In this document: one piece after another, positions 1-8,586 of the stretch | Position numbering within the stretch: position 1 is the stretch's first letter | Layout of the letters: the number at the start of each line of letters is the position of its first letter | DNA from: Comamonas sp. lk | GTDB taxonomy: Bacteria > Pseudomonadota > Gammaproteobacteria > Burkholderiales > Burkholderiaceae_C | Length of the DNA stretch: 64,000 nucleotides | Direction of reading: 5' to 3' | Assembly (NCBI RefSeq): GCF_900564145.1 | Contig: NZ_UOOB01000001.1 | Location: forward strand, 3,102,754-3,166,753 | Position numbers and translations under genes: made by a program | Notes under the pieces: model-generated | Databases searched by the model: none | What the model saw: the letters and a program-made list of their open reading frames with translations, nothing else | Told to the model about the DNA's origin: nothing

Positions 1-669
1 GCCTTGGCTGGTGTTGCATCTGCTGCCGTCAACAGCAATAGCGGTGCTGCAACGAACACCTCGTCCAATGCAGCTTCGGGCACGGCATCAACAGCTGCAA
101 GTGCCGGCACTGGAAGTGCTTTTAGCCTCAACAGTGCTTCTTCGGGTGCCAATGCAACCGCAGCTGCAGGTGCTGGATCAGGCAATATTGGCCATACCGC
201 TGGCGGTGCTGCGGCTGTTGGCGGTAGCGCCACCACCACAGGTACGGTGAACAGCCTAGCAGCGACTTCCGGCAACGGCGTCGCTGCCGGCGGCGGTGCC
301 ACCAATGCCAATGCAAACTCGGGTGCAGTTGCCGGTTACGGCGCTACGGCCCCTGGCGGCGCATCCGTGGCTGGCGGCGCGGCCGGTACGGCAAATTCGC
401 ACACCGCCAATGCCGCCGGCACCTATGCAGGCCCTGGCGGCGGTATCGCCGCAATCCACAGCACGGCCGGTACCCAGTCCAACTACGGTGCCACCTCGGG
501 AGCCGTCGCCGGCCCTCTTGGAACTGCTACCAACAATACCTCCGGTGCTTCCTCGGTCGGTAATGTTCACACCACTGGCGGCGCCTTTGGCAATGCTGGC
601 GGATTCTCCAACGGTGGCGGTACCTCGGGTGGCGCTGGTGCCTGGAGCGGCTCCGTCGCCAATCATTGA
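1..669 (+). CDS. Partial low-complexity Ala/Gly/Ser/Thr-rich protein (N-terminus off the window)
   Basis: The frame is open to the left edge, so the true start lies upstream; the TTG at position 4 is only the first possible start inside the window. The 222 visible residues are almost entirely Ala, Gly, Ser, Thr and Asn, with recurring Gly-Gly-Ala, Ala-Gly-Thr and Pro-Gly-Gly blocks. There is no Cys, almost no charged residue and no recognisable enzyme domain. Such composition is typical of extracellular fibres, adhesin passengers or surface-layer proteins. The next two genes follow on the same strand and both start with signal peptides, which supports an exported product. No family was recognised and function is unknown. 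Confidence 0.7.
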   Translation, partial: ALAGVASAAVNSNSGAATNTSSNAASGTASTAASAGTGSAFSLNSASSGANATAAAGAGSGNIGHTAGGAAAVGGSATTTGTVNSLAATSGNGVAAGGGATNANANSGAVAGYGATAPGGASVAGGAAGTANSHTANAAGTYAGPGGGIAAIHSTAGTQSNYGATSGAVAGPLGTATNNTSGASSVGNVHTTGGAFGNAGGFSNGGGTSGGAGAWSGSVANH

Positions 670-747
670 TATCAAGCCTTCCATCGTAGTCGTGCTTGTC
701 CCTGAGTCCAGTCCTCCAGACAAGACTCGGGGACATAGGAGAAACAC

Positions 748-1476
748 ATGAAAGCCTCATTCGCTTTATTAGGCCTTTGCGTTACTTTGAGCAGCTTTGC
801 GCAGACATCTGCCTCTGACAGCAATTCGCAAAGTTCTGCCAGCACGTCTGCAGTGGGAAATCAGCAATCCATTACCTTCGTCACGCAGACTCCGCCCGAA
901 AGCCGATCCGCCCAGTCGGTCGACAGCCGTTCGACACAATCCGTGGATAGCCGTTCGGCGCAAACCATAGACAGCCGTTCCGACCAGAACATCGTCAGCA
1001 GCGGAACGACCAAGAACATCGTGGAGTACACCGGCTCCTACACCATGAAGAACGTACCCAGTGTGAGCGGACCTCCCCTGACCACCAGCAACGACACTTG
1101 TATGGGTAGCAGCAGCGGCAGTGCCAACGGCCCAGGCTTTGGTGTGAGCTTTGGTACCACATGGTCTGACGATCACTGCAAGCGCCTGAAAATGAGTCGT
1201 GAACTCTGGAACAAGGGCATGAAAGCCGCCTCTCTTGCGGTGGACTGCATGGACCCGGCCGCCCGCCTGGCACTGGAGATCACAGGCACCAGATGCCCGC
1301 AGACCATGACGGCTGACGAGCGTCGCAACAACTATGGCCCCCTGGCCTCCTCCGAAGGTGCTACCGCAGTATCCGCACCTGCCAGTCTGGCTGTAAGCAG
1401 CCCGGTAGCGTCCGAAGGACAGCAGATCACACCCGTCACCGAAGCGCCACAAACAGCGAACCTCTATAGCAACTAA
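748..1476 (+). CDS. Secreted protein with DSRS repeats and a Cys-containing C-terminal block
   Basis: The 242-residue product starts with a typical Sec signal peptide (about residues 1-20, ending near SFAQT-SA). A Ser/Thr/Gln-rich mature N-terminus follows, with four tandem copies of a nine-residue unit of the form SRSxQxxDx at about residues 51-88. The C-terminal half is more ordered, with four Cys residues (motifs DTCMG, DDHCK, AVDCMD, GTRCPQ) that could form disulfides in the periplasm or outside. An AGGAG Shine-Dalgarno lies just before the ATG. It sits 78 bp after the low-complexity gene, behind a weak hairpin at 698-734. Family unknown; a partner or minor subunit of the upstream exported protein is an inference. 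Confidence 0.75.
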   Translation: MKASFALLGLCVTLSSFAQTSASDSNSQSSASTSAVGNQQSITFVTQTPPESRSAQSVDSRSTQSVDSRSAQTIDSRSDQNIVSSGTTKNIVEYTGSYTMKNVPSVSGPPLTTSNDTCMGSSSGSANGPGFGVSFGTTWSDDHCKRLKMSRELWNKGMKAASLAVDCMDPAARLALEITGTRCPQTMTADERRNNYGPLASSEGATAVSAPASLAVSSPVASEGQQITPVTEAPQTANLYSN

Positions 1477-1509
1477 GTTCTTGGACTGGCACTGTTCATG
1501 GAGGTCACT

Positions 1510-1851
1510 ATGTTCAGGACTTTGATTATTTTGATGGCTGCCGCCCCCCTTGGTGGGTGGGCGGCGGAGCCACCCCCTGGCGGCTTGGCCAACGCGCCCG
1601 TCACCATTGAGCGCCAGGTCTTCGGCAGCGGCACACCGGGAGCTTCAGGCCAGGAAGAAGCAGCACAGGTTGGAGATACCGGCGCTTATCATGTGCCGCA
1701 GTATCTGCCTGGATACCCCACCGCAGCCACCATCTGGCCCCGAGCGGTTTATGTACGCTGCAAAAGCCAGCGCTGCGATGGCTATTTGATCACTCCAGAA
1801 ATGGGACCCGGGGAATACCTGTTCTTTATCCCCACCGAGGACCCCAAGTAG
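1510..1851 (+). CDS. Small exported protein of unknown function
   Basis: This encodes about 113 residues with a clear N-terminal signal peptide (MFRTLIILMAAAPLGG, cleavage probably after WAA). The mature part is Pro/Gly-rich, with two Cys in a KSQRC motif region near the C-terminus. An in-frame ATG at 1498 exists, but GGAGGT at 1500-1505 makes an ideal ribosome-binding site for the ATG at 1510, so the shorter start is preferred. It lies 33 bp after the preceding secreted-protein gene and is probably cotranscribed with it. No family was recognised. Confidence 0.65.
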   Translation: MFRTLIILMAAAPLGGWAAEPPPGGLANAPVTIERQVFGSGTPGASGQEEAAQVGDTGAYHVPQYLPGYPTAATIWPRAVYVRCKSQRCDGYLITPEMGPGEYLFFIPTEDPK

Positions 1852-1920
1852 GTTGGTGAACTAGGAGGTGTGTCGGAGTCTTCTCATGTAGGGACCCGCT
1901 TCGACTCACCGCCATTCACC

Positions 1921-1959
1921 CGCGAGGGCTGCGCTTCTTTCGAGAACGCAGCCCTCGCG
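1921..1959. terminator. Very strong hairpin with a TTCG loop, probable terminator of the 1-1851 genes
   Basis: A 13-bp perfect inverted repeat (CGCGAGGGCTGCG, 1921-1933, pairing with 1947-1959) extends through TTCT/AGAA to a TTCG tetraloop, with one bulged C. It lies in the 396-bp convergent gap between the + strand gene ending at 1851 and the - strand gene ending at 2248. There is no long T run, so Rho-independent termination is likely but not certain. The open frame at 1870-2106 over this hairpin has no homology I recognise and is not called. Confidence 0.5.
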
Positions 1960-2181
1960 TCATTTCGAGTCTCAATAGCTTCGTGCTTCGCACCAAACCA
2001 TAGCTGCGGCAGATTGCTGTACGGCCAGCAAGTGCCCGCCCATTTGAGATCCAGCATCTTCAAGCGGCGACAGGCTACCGGTGATGCGCCTGCACAGAAA
2101 CCATAGCGGCTAGCGATTTCCATCTCTGGACTTCGGCAATAAACCTCACTAAATTCGCATCACATCATGCGGATGCCGCTC

Positions 2182-2232
2182 CTAAAGCAAGAGCGCGCTG
2201 GAGCTTGTCAGCTCGCAGCGCGCTTGCTTTAG
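2182..2232 (-). terminator. Inverted repeat downstream of the RND operon, probable terminator
   Basis: The arms CTAAAGCAAGAGCGCGCTG (from 2182) and its near-complement ending at 2232 form a stem of about 17 bp with a two-base bulge around a short loop. It begins 16 bp beyond the stop of the efflux outer-membrane gene, where termination of the - strand operon is expected. It could act in both directions. Confidence 0.5.
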
Positions 2233-2247
2233 CGGACATTCTTTCGC

Positions 2248-3702
2248 CTAGCTGGCTGCAGCTTGCTCCTGCACTACTTCCGCACCACCTAAGGCTTTCC
2301 AGAGCGTGACGCGGTTTTGCTGCTCCGACAGACGAAGCCCTATCAGCGTCTGCTGAGCGGTATAGAGGCTGCGCTGCGCATCCAGCACCGTCAGATAGTT
2401 GTCCACCCCGGCCTTGAAGCGGGCATTGGACAGATCAAACGCCTTTTGGGTATTAGCCACCATGCTGGTCTGGGCCAACAGACGGTTGTTCCACTGCGCA
2501 CGATCTGCCAGCACATCCGAAACTTCCTTGAAAGCCGTTTGCACGGACTTTTCGTACTGGCTCACCGCCAGGCGCTGATTACTCTCGGCCACCCGCAGCG
2601 AAGCCCGATTGCGGCCGCCATCGAAGATGGGCAGCTTGACCAGCGGGATAAAGCTCCAGGTGCCGTTATTGCCGCCAAACAGGCGGTCGAGCTCGCTGCT
2701 GCCCGTGCCCACACTGGCCGTAAGGCTGATGGACGGGAACATGGCTGCCCGTGCCGCGCCGATATTGGCGTTCATGCCCTGCAGATTGTGCTCGGCGGCC
2801 CGGATATCGGGTCGCTGCAGCAAGACCGCAGAAGGCAGAACCGCAGGCACGGGCATGAGCGCAGCCACATCATTCATGGCGCTCAAGCTTGCAGCCGTGG
2901 GCAGCAAGTTGGGGGTGATCGCGCCACCCACCAGCAGCTGCAGCGCATTGCGATCCCTGTCCACGGTAGCCGTGTAGCTGGCCACATCGCCGCGCGCGGT
3001 ATCCACCGTGGTCTGGTTCTGGGCCAGCACCAGACCCGATGTGGAACCCAGCTCATACATGCGCCGGGTCAGCTCGAATGCTTTCTCGCGGCTGGCCAGC
3101 GTGTCCTGTGCCAGCTGCAGCCGCGCCAGATCGGCGGCCAACGTCAGCCAGGCATTGGCCACATCGGCCACCAGGCTGATCTGCACATTGCGCTGGTTGT
3201 CCTCGCTTTGCAGAAACTGCTGTAGCGACGCTTCGCCCAGATTGCGCACCCGCCCCCACAAATCCAGCTCATAGCTGGCAAAACCCAGCTGCACCGAGTA
3301 CTGTTCCGTCACGCTGGAGCGTCCGGCCGTGGTCAGATCGCCCGCCGTGCGCGTTCGATTGCCCTGGGCCTGGGCATTGATGCCCGGCAGCAGATCCGCA
3401 CGGGTGATGCCGTACTGGGCTCTGGCTTTTTCAATGTTTTCAATGGCGATGCGCAAATCGCGGTTGTGCGTCAACGCTAGGGCCACTATCTCACGCAGCT
3501 GGGGCGCTTGCAGCCACTGCAGGGCTTGCGCCTGCTGCAAGGCCGCATCGCTGGCCAGCACAGGATTGGCCTGGGCCGAGATCGTCTCGGGTACGGGCAA
3601 GTCCGGCGTCTTGTAAGTAGGCGCCAGATTGCAACCCGTCAGCAGCACAGTCATGGTGGCCGCTACGGCCACGGAACGCATCTTGAATGTCAGGCGCCTC
3701 AT
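2248..3702 (-). CDS. RND efflux outer-membrane lipoprotein channel (NodT/OprM family)
   Basis: The 484-residue product has the TolC-like architecture of NodT/OprM channels: a lipoprotein signal peptide with lipobox LLTGC (Cys at about residue 24), then two repeated outer-membrane efflux domains rich in long helices (about 65-260 and 280-475). Length and layout match the family. It forms the trimeric exit duct of the tripartite pump encoded just upstream; its ATG overlaps the stop of the pump gene by 4 bp, indicating translational coupling. Family assignment is firm. The drug or solvent specificity cannot be read from the sequence. Confidence 0.93.
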   Translation of the reverse strand: MRRLTFKMRSVAVAATMTVLLTGCNLAPTYKTPDLPVPETISAQANPVLASDAALQQAQALQWLQAPQLREIVALALTHNRDLRIAIENIEKARAQYGITRADLLPGINAQAQGNRTRTAGDLTTAGRSSVTEQYSVQLGFASYELDLWGRVRNLGEASLQQFLQSEDNQRNVQISLVADVANAWLTLAADLARLQLAQDTLASREKAFELTRRMYELGSTSGLVLAQNQTTVDTARGDVASYTATVDRDRNALQLLVGGAITPNLLPTAASLSAMNDVAALMPVPAVLPSAVLLQRPDIRAAEHNLQGMNANIGAARAAMFPSISLTASVGTGSSELDRLFGGNNGTWSFIPLVKLPIFDGGRNRASLRVAESNQRLAVSQYEKSVQTAFKEVSDVLADRAQWNNRLLAQTSMVANTQKAFDLSNARFKAGVDNYLTVLDAQRSLYTAQQTLIGLRLSEQQNRVTLWKALGGAEVVQEQAAAS

Positions 3703-6700
3703 GCTGCGCTCTCCTTGTGGGCAGTGGTTGGTAAGCTGGTCTGGGGTTCCTCGTCATGCCGTCCATGGCTCTTGAACCAGCTACGAATCAGCAAAAAGAA
3801 CACCGGCACCAGGAAGATACCCAGCATGGTCGATGCCATCATGCCGCCCAGCACGGCCGTACCGATGGCATTGCGGCCACCGGCGCCAGCACCCGTGCCT
3901 ATGGCCAGGGGAATCACGCCAAAACCGAAGGCCAGCGAAGTCATCAAGATCGGGCGTAGACGCAGGCGTACCGCTTGCACCGTGGCATCGAATACGCTCT
4001 TGCCCTGCTCTTGCAGCTGTACGGCAAATTCCACGATCAAGATGGCGTTCTTGGAGGCCAGGCCCACCGTGGTGAGCAGACCCACCTGAAAATACACATC
4101 GTTCGTCAGCCCGCGCGTATAGGTGGCCAACAAGGCGCCCACCACACCCAGAGGCACGGCCAGCATCACCGACAAAGGCACGGTCCAGCTCTCATAGAGT
4201 GCCGCCAGGCACAGGAACACGAACAGAATGGAGATGGCATACAGCATGGGGGCTTGCGCACCCGACTGGCGCTCCTGCAGCGAGGCGCCGGTCCACTCAT
4301 AGCCAATGCCGGCAGGCAAGGTCTTCAGAATGTCTTCCACCGCAGCCATGGCCACGCCGGAGCTGACGCCAGGCGAGGCGCTGCCTATGAACTCATAGGC
4401 CGGCGCGCCGTTGTAGCGCATGAGCTGGGGCGAGCCATAAGCCCAGTAGGTACGCGAGAACGCACCGAAAGGCACCATCTCGCCGCTCTTGTTGCGCACC
4501 GTCCATTTGGCGATGTCCTGGGGCAGCATGCGATACGGAGCATCGCCCTGGATGTAGACCCGCTTGACGCGGCCGTTGTTCAGAAAGTCGTTCACATAAG
4601 TGCCGCCCATGGCACTGGAGAGCACGCTATTGATATCGGTGTAGGACAGATTGAGCGCAGCGGCCTTGCGGTCGTCGATATCCAGGCGCAGCTCGGTCGC
4701 ATCTTCCAGATTGGTGGAGCGCACGGCCGTCAGCGCCGGGTTCTTGCGCGCCGCCTCTTCCACTTTCTTGCTGGCTGCCAGCAAGGCCTGGTGGCCCATG
4801 CCGTTGATGTCCTTGAGCATGAAGTTGAAGCCGGCATTCGCCCCAAGGCCACGCACGGCAGGCGGGTTCATCACAAAAACGCGGGCGTCGCGAATGGAGG
4901 ACAAATCCTTGGTTGCGCGGTGCGCCACAGCCGCCGAGCCCTGCGAAGCCAACTTACGCTCGGCCCAAGGCTTCAGGCGCACAAAACCGCGCGCCGAGCT
5001 TTGGTCGCCGTTGAGGCCGGACACCTGGTTGAAGCTGATGACCTCAGGCTGTTTGAGCAGGTACTCACGCACCTCATCCAGCACCTGCTGCAGTCTGGCA
5101 TCGGCCGCGCCAGAAGGCAGGTTCACGTTGACATAGACAAAGCCCTGGTCTTCGTCCGGCAAAAACGAGGTAGGCAGGCGATGCATCAGCACGGCAACCG
5201 CCGCACAGATGGCCAGAAACACCAGCATCATGCGCTTGGAGCGGCGCAGCAGATAAGCCACCGAGCCCTGATAGCGGTTGGCCGTCAGATCGAAGTTGCG
5301 ATTGAACCAGTTGAAGAATCGGTCATTCAAGCCCAGCAGGCCGCTGCGCACCGGCCTGTCGTGGCCGTCATGCCCAGCTGTCTGAGGCGCTTTGAGAATC
5401 GTGGCGCACAGCGCGGGGGTGAGCGTCAGCGCGACAAATACCGAAAGCGCCATGGCCGCCACGATGGTGATGGAGAACTGGCGATAGATCACGCCGGTGG
5501 AGCCGCCAAAAAACGCCATGGGCACAAACACGGCAGACAACGTCACGCCGATACCTACCAGCGCGGGCGTGATCTCGCGCATGGATTGGCGAGTCGCCTC
5601 CTTGGGCGATTTTCCCGTCTCGTGCATCACCCGCTCGACGTTCTCCACCACCACGATGGCATCGTCCACTAGGAGGCCAATGGCCAGCACCATGGCAAAC
5701 ATGGTCAGCGTATTGATGGAATAACCGGCCACCGACAGCACGCCGAAGGTGCCCAGCAGCACCACGGGCACGGCAATCGCCGGAATCAGCGTGGCCCGAA
5801 AGTTCTGCAGGAAGATGAACATCACGATCACCACCAGCACCATGGCCTCGGCCAGGGCGCTGACCACTTCATGAATCGAGGCACGCACAAAAGGCGTGGA
5901 ATCCGAGCTCACGAAGTATTCGATCTGGTTGGGGAAATACGGTTTCAACTCGGCCAGCTTGGCGGCCACCGCATCGGCCACAGCCATGGCGTTGGCACCG
6001 TCGGCCAAGATGATGCCCATGCCCGCGCCCAGCATGCCGTTGAGCTTGGTCTGTATGGACAGGTTGTCAGCACCCAGCTCTACTCTGGCCACATCCTTGA
6101 TGGTGACCACGGAGCCGTCCGTGGAAGACTTGAGCACGATGGCTTCAAACTCTTCCGGGGTCTTGAGCTTGGTGCGCGCCGTGATGGTGGCGTTGAGCTG
6201 CTGGTTTCTGGCCGCCGGCAAGGCGCCGAGTTGACCCGCAGAAACCTGGGCATTTTGCGAATTGAGCGCATTGACCAGATCGGACGGGATCAGCGCGTAC
6301 TTCTCCATCTTGGCCGGATCCATCCAGATGCGCATGGCATACGGCGTACCGAAGACGTTGATGTCGCCCACGCCTTCCAGACGGCCGATCACATCCACCA
6401 GATTGCTGTTGATGTAGTCGCCAATATCGACGTCGGTGATTTCCGGGTCCAGCGAGTAAAAGCTGTAGGTGACCAGAAAATCCTGACCGCCCTTGTTTAC
6501 AAACACACCGCGGCTTTTGACGGCATCGGGCAGGCGGTTCAGCGCCGACTGCAGCTTGTTTTGCACCTGCACCTGGGCCACGTCGATATTGGTGCCCGGA
6601 GCAAAAGTGAGCGTGGTGCGCGAGCGACCCGACGCATCGCTGGTCGAGTTCATATAGAGCATGTTGTCTATGCCCTTGATTTGCTGCTCGATGATCTGCG

Positions 6701-6884
6701 TGACCGAGTTTTCCACGGTCTCGGCCGATGCGCCCGTGTATTGCGAAGAAATCGTCACCCGTGGCGGGGCGATGTCCGGATACTGCTCCAGCGGCAAGGT
6801 CGAGATCGACAAAGCCCCGGCAAGCATGATGATGATGGCGATGACCCAGGCAAAAATGGGCCGATTGATAAAGAACTGAGCCAT
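3699..6884 (-). CDS. RND multidrug efflux pump, inner-membrane transporter (HAE1/AcrB-MexB type)
   Basis: The 1061-residue protein is a full-length HAE1 transporter. It opens with the characteristic FFINRPIFAWVIAI helix, has two six-helix membrane halves and two large periplasmic loops, and keeps the proton-relay pair Asp-Asp in the GLLVDDAIVVVEN motif of TM4. It couples proton influx to export of hydrophobic compounds through the fusion protein (6900-8219) and the channel (2248-3702). The gene lies 15 bp after the fusion-protein gene and overlaps the channel gene by 4 bp. No TetR or MarR repressor gene adjoins the operon, unlike many acrAB/mexAB loci. Confidence 0.95.
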   Translation of the reverse strand: MAQFFINRPIFAWVIAIIIMLAGALSISTLPLEQYPDIAPPRVTISSQYTGASAETVENSVTQIIEQQIKGIDNMLYMNSTSDASGRSRTTLTFAPGTNIDVAQVQVQNKLQSALNRLPDAVKSRGVFVNKGGQDFLVTYSFYSLDPEITDVDIGDYINSNLVDVIGRLEGVGDINVFGTPYAMRIWMDPAKMEKYALIPSDLVNALNSQNAQVSAGQLGALPAARNQQLNATITARTKLKTPEEFEAIVLKSSTDGSVVTIKDVARVELGADNLSIQTKLNGMLGAGMGIILADGANAMAVADAVAAKLAELKPYFPNQIEYFVSSDSTPFVRASIHEVVSALAEAMVLVVIVMFIFLQNFRATLIPAIAVPVVLLGTFGVLSVAGYSINTLTMFAMVLAIGLLVDDAIVVVENVERVMHETGKSPKEATRQSMREITPALVGIGVTLSAVFVPMAFFGGSTGVIYRQFSITIVAAMALSVFVALTLTPALCATILKAPQTAGHDGHDRPVRSGLLGLNDRFFNWFNRNFDLTANRYQGSVAYLLRRSKRMMLVFLAICAAVAVLMHRLPTSFLPDEDQGFVYVNVNLPSGAADARLQQVLDEVREYLLKQPEVISFNQVSGLNGDQSSARGFVRLKPWAERKLASQGSAAVAHRATKDLSSIRDARVFVMNPPAVRGLGANAGFNFMLKDINGMGHQALLAASKKVEEAARKNPALTAVRSTNLEDATELRLDIDDRKAAALNLSYTDINSVLSSAMGGTYVNDFLNNGRVKRVYIQGDAPYRMLPQDIAKWTVRNKSGEMVPFGAFSRTYWAYGSPQLMRYNGAPAYEFIGSASPGVSSGVAMAAVEDILKTLPAGIGYEWTGASLQERQSGAQAPMLYAISILFVFLCLAALYESWTVPLSVMLAVPLGVVGALLATYTRGLTNDVYFQVGLLTTVGLASKNAILIVEFAVQLQEQGKSVFDATVQAVRLRLRPILMTSLAFGFGVIPLAIGTGAGAGGRNAIGTAVLGGMMASTMLGIFLVPVFFLLIRSWFKSHGRHDEEPQTSLPTTAHKESAA

Positions 6885-6899
6885 ATGTGCTGCCCCTGC

Positions 6900-8219
6900 T
6901 TACTTGGCGGGAGCAGTGGCTGCTGCTGCGGGTGCCGAAGCGGCAGCACCGCTTTGCACCGGCGGCAGGCCGGGCTTGCTCTTGCGTTCGGCCTGGGCTT
7001 TCAGATCGACCTCCACGGCCTTGACCTTGTCACCGGGCTTGGCTCGTTGAAAACCATCGACCACCACCCGCTCGCCAGCCGCCAGGCCGGACTGCAGCAA
7101 CCAGGAAGCGCCCATGGCACGGTCCAGTTCCACCTCACGCTTTTCCAGCACATCGTCGGCCTTGACCACCAGCACATTGGCACGCCCTGTCAGATCGCGC
7201 GTGATGGACTGCTGCGGCACCATCAATGCATCGGGCGCCAGCGCCGTGGGCAGCAGGGCCTGCACATACATGCCGGGCATCAGCAGCCCGTCGGGATTGG
7301 GCACCACGGCGCGCAACGTCAGCGTGCCCGTGGTGTCGTTGACGATCACGCCGGCAAAGGCCAGCTTGCCCTGGTGCGGGTAGGCACTGCCGTCATCGAA
7401 GCGAATGCTCACGGGAATCTTGTCGCCTTCCACCTTCTGAAAGCGACCGGACTCCAGCTCGCGCTTCAAGGTCAGCATGTCCGTGCTGGACTGGGTGAAA
7501 TCCACATACATGGGGTCCAGCTGCACGATGGTGGTCAGCGCCGTGGCCTGATTGGCCGTCACCAGTGCGCCCGGAGTCACGGCAGACAGGGCAATGCGCC
7601 CGCCGATAGGCGCTTCGATGCGGCTGTATTTGAGGTTGATGCGGGCGGTCTCCAGATTGGCCTTGGCCACCGCCACATCGGATTGGGCCTGGACGGCAGC
7701 CGCCTGGCTTTCGTCATAGGCCTGCTTGCTGATGGCGTCAATCTTCACCAGCTCCGCATTGCGGCGCGCAGTGGCCGCCAGAGTGCGCTGGCTGGCTTCG
7801 GCCTTGGCCACGGCGGCCGTGGCGCTGCTCTCCAGCGCCTGCAGCGATGCGGCATCGATCTGATAGAGCTGCTGGCCCTGCTTGACCGCAGCCCCTTCGG
7901 TGAACAGGCGCTTTTGAATAATGCCCGAGACCTGGGGTCGTACCTCGGCCGTCAGAAAGGCGCGCGTGCGCCCGGGCAGGCTGACATCGAGTTGCTGGCT
8001 CTGCTTTTGCAGCGTCACCACACCGACCTGGGGCAGGGACTTGGGCGCCTCGGCCTTGCCGCCATCCTGCTTGGAGCAGGCCGCCAGTGCACAGGCCACC
8101 AGCACGGTGCCCAGCGTCAAGCTCCAGCGTGCTGCACGTGACTGCTCTCCAACGCTGCCTGCATGAGAAGAATGGGCCGTCTGGCGCGGGGGCAGCGAAG
8201 GGGGCAGTGCGAACTTCAT
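6900..8219 (-). CDS. RND efflux periplasmic adaptor (membrane fusion protein, AcrA/MexA type)
   Basis: The 439-residue protein starts at the ATG at 8219 (MKFALPPSLPPRQ). The frame is open further upstream, but that extension reads like untranslated leader with no family resemblance. A lipoprotein signal with LAAC lipobox is followed by the lipoyl/barrel-sandwich half-motif (LPGRTRAFLTAEVRPQVSG), a helical hairpin, the second lipoyl half (YSRIEAPIGGRI), a beta-barrel and a membrane-proximal domain. The C-terminal 30 residues are Ala/Pro-rich. First gene of the efflux operon; it bridges pump and outer-membrane channel. Confidence 0.93.
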   Translation of the reverse strand: MKFALPPSLPPRQTAHSSHAGSVGEQSRAARWSLTLGTVLVACALAACSKQDGGKAEAPKSLPQVGVVTLQKQSQQLDVSLPGRTRAFLTAEVRPQVSGIIQKRLFTEGAAVKQGQQLYQIDAASLQALESSATAAVAKAEASQRTLAATARRNAELVKIDAISKQAYDESQAAAVQAQSDVAVAKANLETARINLKYSRIEAPIGGRIALSAVTPGALVTANQATALTTIVQLDPMYVDFTQSSTDMLTLKRELESGRFQKVEGDKIPVSIRFDDGSAYPHQGKLAFAGVIVNDTTGTLTLRAVVPNPDGLLMPGMYVQALLPTALAPDALMVPQQSITRDLTGRANVLVVKADDVLEKREVELDRAMGASWLLQSGLAAGERVVVDGFQRAKPGDKVKAVEVDLKAQAERKSKPGLPPVQSGAAASAPAAAATAPAK

Positions 8220-8253
8220 AGTGTGAAACAGTGTGGAAATCTGAGGCCTGCAC

Positions 8254-8292
8254 ATTGTGCTTTGCCAATATTTCTTATTTGTAAAGTGCAAT
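8254..8292. promoter_or_regulatory. Imperfect dyad in the RND operon leader, possible operator
   Basis: ATTGTGCTTTGC (8254-8265) and GTAAAGTGCAAT (8281-8292) are inverted repeats matching at 9 of 12 positions around an AT-rich centre. The dyad lies 35-73 bp upstream of the fusion-protein start, in a 367-bp gap that must carry the operon promoter. It could be the site of an unlinked repressor. There is no direct evidence, and no gene is seen in the rest of the gap. Confidence 0.3.
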
Positions 8293-8494
8293 TTTTCTGA
8301 CATTGCCGTCGGCCAAGCCGGCATGACGGCCAGCTCTCCATCATGCCAGCGACATGTGTCCATCTGAAACAAGCCAACGCAGGAACTGCAGCATGAGCGC
8401 TGCATTTTTTGCGTTTGCCGGCCTGTTTCAAGCCCGTCCGTGGAGCCACGCCTGGCGAGCTGGAGCGCGTGCTGCGCTCCAGCCGTCCTGAAAT

Positions 8495-8512
8495 ACTATC
8501 AATTCAATAGCT
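8495..8512. repeat. Copy of the dispersed GCTAT-N-ATAG intergenic element
   Basis: ACTATCAATTCAATAGCT lies between the MFS gene and the efflux operon. Read on the - strand it gives AGCTATTGAATTGATAGT, nearly the same as the copy at 19027-19045 and similar to those at 57594 and 59080. It is a short imperfect palindrome. Confidence 0.5.
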
Positions 8513-8586
8513 TGCTGCGCATGGTTCACAAGGACTAAGGGCAATTCACACCTTGTACTTGCTCCAGATCGCCCACTCCAGCCGCC

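Noticed and set aside
1870..2106. Short open frames on both strands between 1870 and 2123
   Set aside because: They run through the strong hairpin at 1921-1959, mirror each other on opposite strands and show no similarity to known proteins.
3975..5672. 565-codon + strand open frame inside the RND pump gene
   Set aside because: It is antisense to a clear HAE1 transporter, rich in His, Gln and Arg as expected from the complement of GC-rich coding DNA, and has no ribosome-binding site.
5871..8141. 756-codon + strand open frame over the pump and fusion-protein genes
   Set aside because: Antisense shadow of two certain genes; composition and lack of domains argue against coding.
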